A stretch of 9,223 bases of DNA from Betaproteobacteria bacterium (GTDB lineage Bacteria; Pseudomonadota; Gammaproteobacteria; Burkholderiales; SG8-39), in the NCBI GenBank assembly GCA_009693435.1, contig SHXF01000144.1, forward strand, positions 1-9,223. Direction: 5' to 3'. The notes beneath the pieces were generated by a model that had not been told where the DNA came from, ran no database searches, and saw only the letters and a program-made list of their open reading frames with translations. Shown piece after piece: positions 7,129 to 9,223 of the stretch. The first letter of the stretch is position 1; every line of letters starts with the position of its first letter. A program made the position numbers and the translations under genes.

Positions 7129-8196
7129 TTACTTGTCCGCCGCCAGTGCTGCCGCACGCTGTTTCGCCAGCGCCGCCGGCAGCGTTGCGTAAAGATGATC
7201 AAACATTCGTCCCGCTGCCGGCGGCGGCTCGTTCAGATACGCCTGCACCGCTGCCTGCACTCGTTCGGTGCACTGCCTGAACAACTCGTCCTCGCGCGCC
7301 TTGTCCCACGCGCTGCAATCGATCAGGTAGGCGCGCAGCCGTGCAATGGGCTCGCGCTTCCACGCCGCGGCGACGTCGTCGGCGCTGCGGTAGCGCGACG
7401 CGTCGTCCGCGGTGGTGTGATCGGAGAGGCGGTAGGTAAGCGCCTCGATCAGCGTCGGGCCATCGCCGCCGCGCGCCTTGGCCAGCGCCATGTCCATCGC
7501 ATGTCGCACGGCGATAAGGTCATTGCCGTCCACTTGCACGCCTTCAATGCCGGCGGCGACGGCCTTTTGCGCAAGTGTTTGTGCCGCGGTCTGCATGGAA
7601 CGTGGTACGGAGATCGCCCACTGGTTGTTGCTGACGAAAAAAATCAGCGGCAACTTCCATGCGCCGGCGGCATTGATGCCCTCGTAGAAGTCGCCCTTCG
7701 AGGTCGCGCCGTCGCCGAGCGCGCACACCGCTACCCGCGGCTCGCGTTTAAACTTGAAGGCATAAGCCACGCCCACGGCATGGGCCGCGTGCGCGGCAAT
7801 AGTCACACAGATCGGGAAATCGCCGCGCGCGCCGGAAAAATCGCTGCCGCGCTCGTCACCGCTCCAATACAGAAACAGTTCCTGCATCGTGACGCCGCGC
7901 ATCAGCAGGGCGCCTTGCTCGCGATACGTCGTCAGCAACACGTCATCCGGCGCCATCGCCGAGCCGATGCCGGCCTGGATCGCTTCCTGCCCCAGCATCG
8001 ATGCGAACGTGCCCAACTGTCCGGTGCGTTGCAGCGCAATCGCTTTGGCGTCGTAGGCGCGTATCAATGTCATCCAGCGGTAGAGCGCCACCAGCGCTGC
8101 CGGGTCAAGCGCTAACGTGGGCAGTGGCAACAGCGGCTTACCGTTGTCGTCGAGGAAGCGGGAGTAATGACTGTCAAAACGCGCGGCGAGGTTCAT
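7129..8196 (-). CDS. bkdA1: 2-Oxoacid dehydrogenase E1 component, alpha subunit (branched-chain type)
   Basis: This is the first gene of the block and encodes the subunit that binds the thiamine diphosphate-Mg end of the cofactor. The 355 residues contain the thiamine diphosphate motif from GDGATSKGDFYEGINAAG (161-178) to SNNQWAIS (189-196). The segment LGTFASMLGQEAIQAGIGSA (61-80) and DDVLLTTYREQGALLMRG (84-101) are typical of the family. ALTYRLSDHTTADDASRYR (252-270) is the conserved loop that orders the active site. The subfamily resembles the xanthomonad/betaproteobacterial E1 alpha often annotated PdhA, so pyruvate cannot be excluded from the protein alone. The context of ivd and mccB favours branched-chain 2-oxoacids. 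The start at 8196 has no good Shine-Dalgarno sequence (the leader is C-rich), and no upstream in-frame start is better. The C-terminal tail ends AALAADK just before E1 beta. Confidence 0.87.
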   Translation of the reverse strand: MNLAARFDSHYSRFLDDNGKPLLPLPTLALDPAALVALYRWMTLIRAYDAKAIALQRTGQLGTFASMLGQEAIQAGIGSAMAPDDVLLTTYREQGALLMRGVTMQELFLYWSGDERGSDFSGARGDFPICVTIAAHAAHAVGVAYAFKFKREPRVAVCALGDGATSKGDFYEGINAAGAWKLPLIFFVSNNQWAISVPRSMQTAAQTLAQKAVAAGIEGVQVDGNDLIAVRHAMDMALAKARGGDGPTLIEALTYRLSDHTTADDASRYRSADDVAAAWKREPIARLRAYLIDCSAWDKAREDELFRQCTERVQAAVQAYLNEPPPAAGRMFDHLYATLPAALAKQRAAALAADK

Positions 8197-8301
8197 GGAC
8201 GGGAACCGGGGTAAGTTTCTGTGCTGGATTCTACCGGGTAAGCTGGCACTTGCACTATCTATGGAAACCCGGTTTTCACGCTACCGCACACCTTTCGATT
8301 C

Positions 8302-8529
8302 GATGCAACTTCCCGTTATCGACGGGGACTGGCGGCGCTGCTCATGGGTAGCGAAGCCGAACGCGTGTTGCACCGTACCTCTATTCCGATTTTGATGTTC
8401 CGCGCGCTGATGAGCGCCGATCATCCCGACAAGACACTGCCAACGGAGAAAGCAGCAAGATTCCATGTGTTGCGCCAGCGTGACACACGGATCCGGGCGA
8501 TGCATCGTGAAAATGACTTATGTTCTTGA
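8302..8529 (+). pseudogene. Universal stress protein (UspA family), C-terminal remnant
   Basis: In one forward frame the bases encode SRYRRGLAALLMGSEAERVL followed by HRTSIPILMFR. This matches the end of UspA-family proteins: the nucleotide-binding segment normally written G-x-x-G-(9)-G-S/T, then the last helix and strand ending PVLVVR. Only about 35 residues are recognisable. The remaining 100 or so N-terminal residues of a Usp domain are missing, and upstream the match fades at 8293-8305 with a possible frame slip. After the final strand the frame runs on for about 40 unrelated residues to TGA at 8527. The fragment is divergent from the E1 alpha gene, about 100 bases away, and there is no plausible start. 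I read it as a relic. Confidence 0.5.
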
Positions 8530-8930
8530 GTTTCCTCTGCGTTTTCTGTGGCTTATGGCTTTTCCCAAGATAATGCAATCGCGATGCTGAGGCCGTATCT
8601 CGCAAATTCAAAGCGAGCGCCTCGCTACATCCCGTGCTTTGAGAGGCGAATTTTGCCGCCGGGAAACGCGCAAGTCATGGGCATGCTCAACGCGCTGGAC
8701 GGGGCATTCGCAACGCCAAAGACACCACGAAGCGAGCCGACGCCGTTAAAAAACTGGCTTAAGAACTGTCCAATCACTTCCCCGAATTTGATCGCTCTGG
8801 CGTAATGCACGGTCTCGCTCCTGATCTCGCGCCTCAAATCAAATGATGGAAATTAGCTACACAAAATTGCGGATTGCGGCATGTCGGCCCACGCTGTACC
8901 GTTGGTTGCGCAATAGACGCAAATCCTGTC
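8530..8930. other. About 400 bases with no recognisable gene
   Basis: No frame here gives a protein I recognise. A GTG-started frame (8548-8805, 85 codons) has no ribosome site and a composition that looks random. Another frame contains a short Lys/Ala-rich run (AKDTTKRADAVKKLA) before a stop, but it has no start codon. The run TCCTCTGCGTTTTCTGTGG (8533-8551) resembles a phrase I recall from dispersed intergenic repeats. Together with the relics on both sides, this looks like decaying DNA. Confidence 0.5.
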
Positions 8931-9059
8931 ATGAACAGGACAGGTACTCGCATTGATATTGGTTCATCGCTCATCGGCATGCTCTGCGCAGTCGCGATAA
9001 TGGCTGGGGCCGCGCAGGCGCAGACGGATCCGTCCAAGGCGAATTTCTACGAGCAATAG
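8931..9059 (+). pseudogene. Severed N-terminus of a secreted protein (signal peptide plus about 13 residues)
   Basis: From ATG 8931 the frame reads MNRTGTRIDIGSS, then a hydrophobic core (LIGMLCAVAIMAG) and a likely signal peptidase I site AAQA-Q. It then gives TDPSKANFYEQ and a TAG stop at 9057-9059. A 42-residue exported peptide is unlikely to be the native product. The sequence after the cleavage site, ending ANFYE, resembles the FYxGK start of mature tricarboxylate-receptor-type binding proteins, so this could be the severed head of such a gene; that is inference from five residues. No family hit is certain. Shine-Dalgarno evidence is weak (AATCCTGTC before the ATG). Confidence 0.4.
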
Positions 9060-9095
9060 GCGTGGTGAAATAGCATGGGGGATGTCCCGTCCGTA

Positions 9096-9186
9096 GTTGA
9101 AGGTTGAGTTGGTGGTTGAAGCAGTCGAGGGCCCAGAATGCGGGTTCTTGACATCCTCAACCTGAAACCAAGAAAGCTCAACCACC
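9096..9186 (+). repeat. Cluster of short direct and inverted GTTGA-type repeats
   Basis: GTTGAAG occurs at 9096-9102 and 9115-9121, with GTTGAG between them. AGGTTGAG (9101-9108) is matched in inverse by CTCAACCT (9156-9163), and GGTGGTTGA (9111-9119) by TCAACCACC (9178-9186). These two pairings cross. A nested alternative (GGTTGAG with CTCAACC at 9177-9183, GGTTGA with TCAACC at 9157-9162) is also possible. The cluster ends exactly at an ATG at 9187, so it may be a structured leader or the end of an insertion sequence. No boundary can be proved from one side. Confidence 0.4.
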
Positions 9187-9223
9187 ATGAAGAAGTCTAC
9201 TCGCAAGGCGAAAATTGTTAATA
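9187..9223 (+). CDS. Possible start of an ORF running off the right edge
   Basis: ATG at 9187 opens a frame reading MKKSTRKAKIVN before the window ends. The basic start and repeat-rich leader would suit a transposase or other DNA-binding protein, but twelve residues are too few to identify a family. The upstream AAGAAAG (9170-9176) is a weak ribosome site at a distance of ten bases. Confidence 0.3.
   Translation, partial: MKKSTRKAKIVN

Larger units (their letters stand above)
2075..8196 (-). other. Five-gene leucine / branched-chain 2-oxoacid catabolic operon
   Basis: Five intact genes run in the same direction with gaps of 2, 22, 100 and 73 bases. Their order follows the chemistry: oxidative decarboxylation of the branched 2-oxoacid (E1 alpha, E1 beta, E2), dehydrogenation of isovaleryl-CoA, then carboxylation of 3-methylcrotonyl-CoA. 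Co-transcription is inferred from orientation and spacing. The two larger gaps could hold internal promoters or processing sites. No strong sigma70 promoter is evident ahead of 8196, no clear rho-independent terminator follows 2075, and no regulator (LiuR, BkdR or Lrp type) is encoded in the window. E3, MCC alpha, methylglutaconyl-CoA hydratase and HMG-CoA lyase are absent here. Confidence 0.75.

Noticed and set aside
7195..8115. 306-codon plus-strand frame opposite E1 alpha
   Set aside because: Same reason: codon-bias shadow. The minus strand has the thiamine diphosphate motif and full family length.
6146..8196. E1 alpha/beta as a pyruvate dehydrogenase
   Set aside because: Possible from sequence family alone, but the operon continues with isovaleryl-CoA dehydrogenase and MCC beta, which fits branched-chain 2-oxoacids better. 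Kept as an alternative in the gene entries.
8548..8805. 85-codon frame in the right flank as a possible gene
   Set aside because: GTG start without a ribosome site, no motif, and the region lies between relics. Not supported as coding.

Overview
The window comes from a GC-rich proteobacterium, most likely a betaproteobacterium. That placement is an inference from three things: a TctC/Bug-type periplasmic binding protein (a family greatly expanded in Burkholderiales and relatives), a Kup potassium transporter, and the subfamily of two-subunit 2-oxoacid dehydrogenase seen here. No rRNA, tRNA or CRISPR array is visible.

The core (about 2075-8196, all on the minus strand) is an intact five-gene block that reads as a branched-chain/leucine catabolic operon. 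In transcription order it holds 2-oxoacid dehydrogenase E1 alpha (8196-7129), E1 beta (7126-6146), the lipoyl acyltransferase E2 (6123-5020), isovaleryl-CoA dehydrogenase (4919-3765) and the carboxyltransferase (beta) subunit of 3-methylcrotonyl-CoA carboxylase (3691-2075). Together these would convert 4-methyl-2-oxopentanoate to isovaleryl-CoA, then 3-methylcrotonyl-CoA, then 3-methylglutaconyl-CoA. The E3 subunit, the biotin-carrying MCC alpha subunit, 3-methylglutaconyl-CoA hydratase and HMG-CoA lyase are not in the window, so the pathway must be completed elsewhere.

The left flank (1-2074) is eroded. The window opens inside an IS30-family element whose transposase starts at 46 and runs leftward out of the window. 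The end of the element lies against the C-terminal 45% of a kup gene that has lost its N-terminal part. Converging on it three bases away is a TctC/Bug binding-protein gene that has lost its signal peptide and N-terminal lobe. Next comes a tiny Lys/Arg-rich ORF (1823-1969) with a very good Shine-Dalgarno sequence, which may be a real small gene.

The right flank (8197-9223) is also degraded. It holds the C-terminal tail of a universal stress protein, about 400 bases with nothing recognisable, a 42-codon piece that looks like a severed secretion signal, and a repeat-rich leader ahead of an ORF that runs off the end. A healthy catabolic operon thus sits between gene relics.

The most interesting details are a possible pseudoknot in the ivd-mccB gap, a Ser in place of the usual catalytic Asp of E2, the small basic ORF, and the unusual gene set of the operon. 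I found no convincing evidence for a wholly new kind of system.
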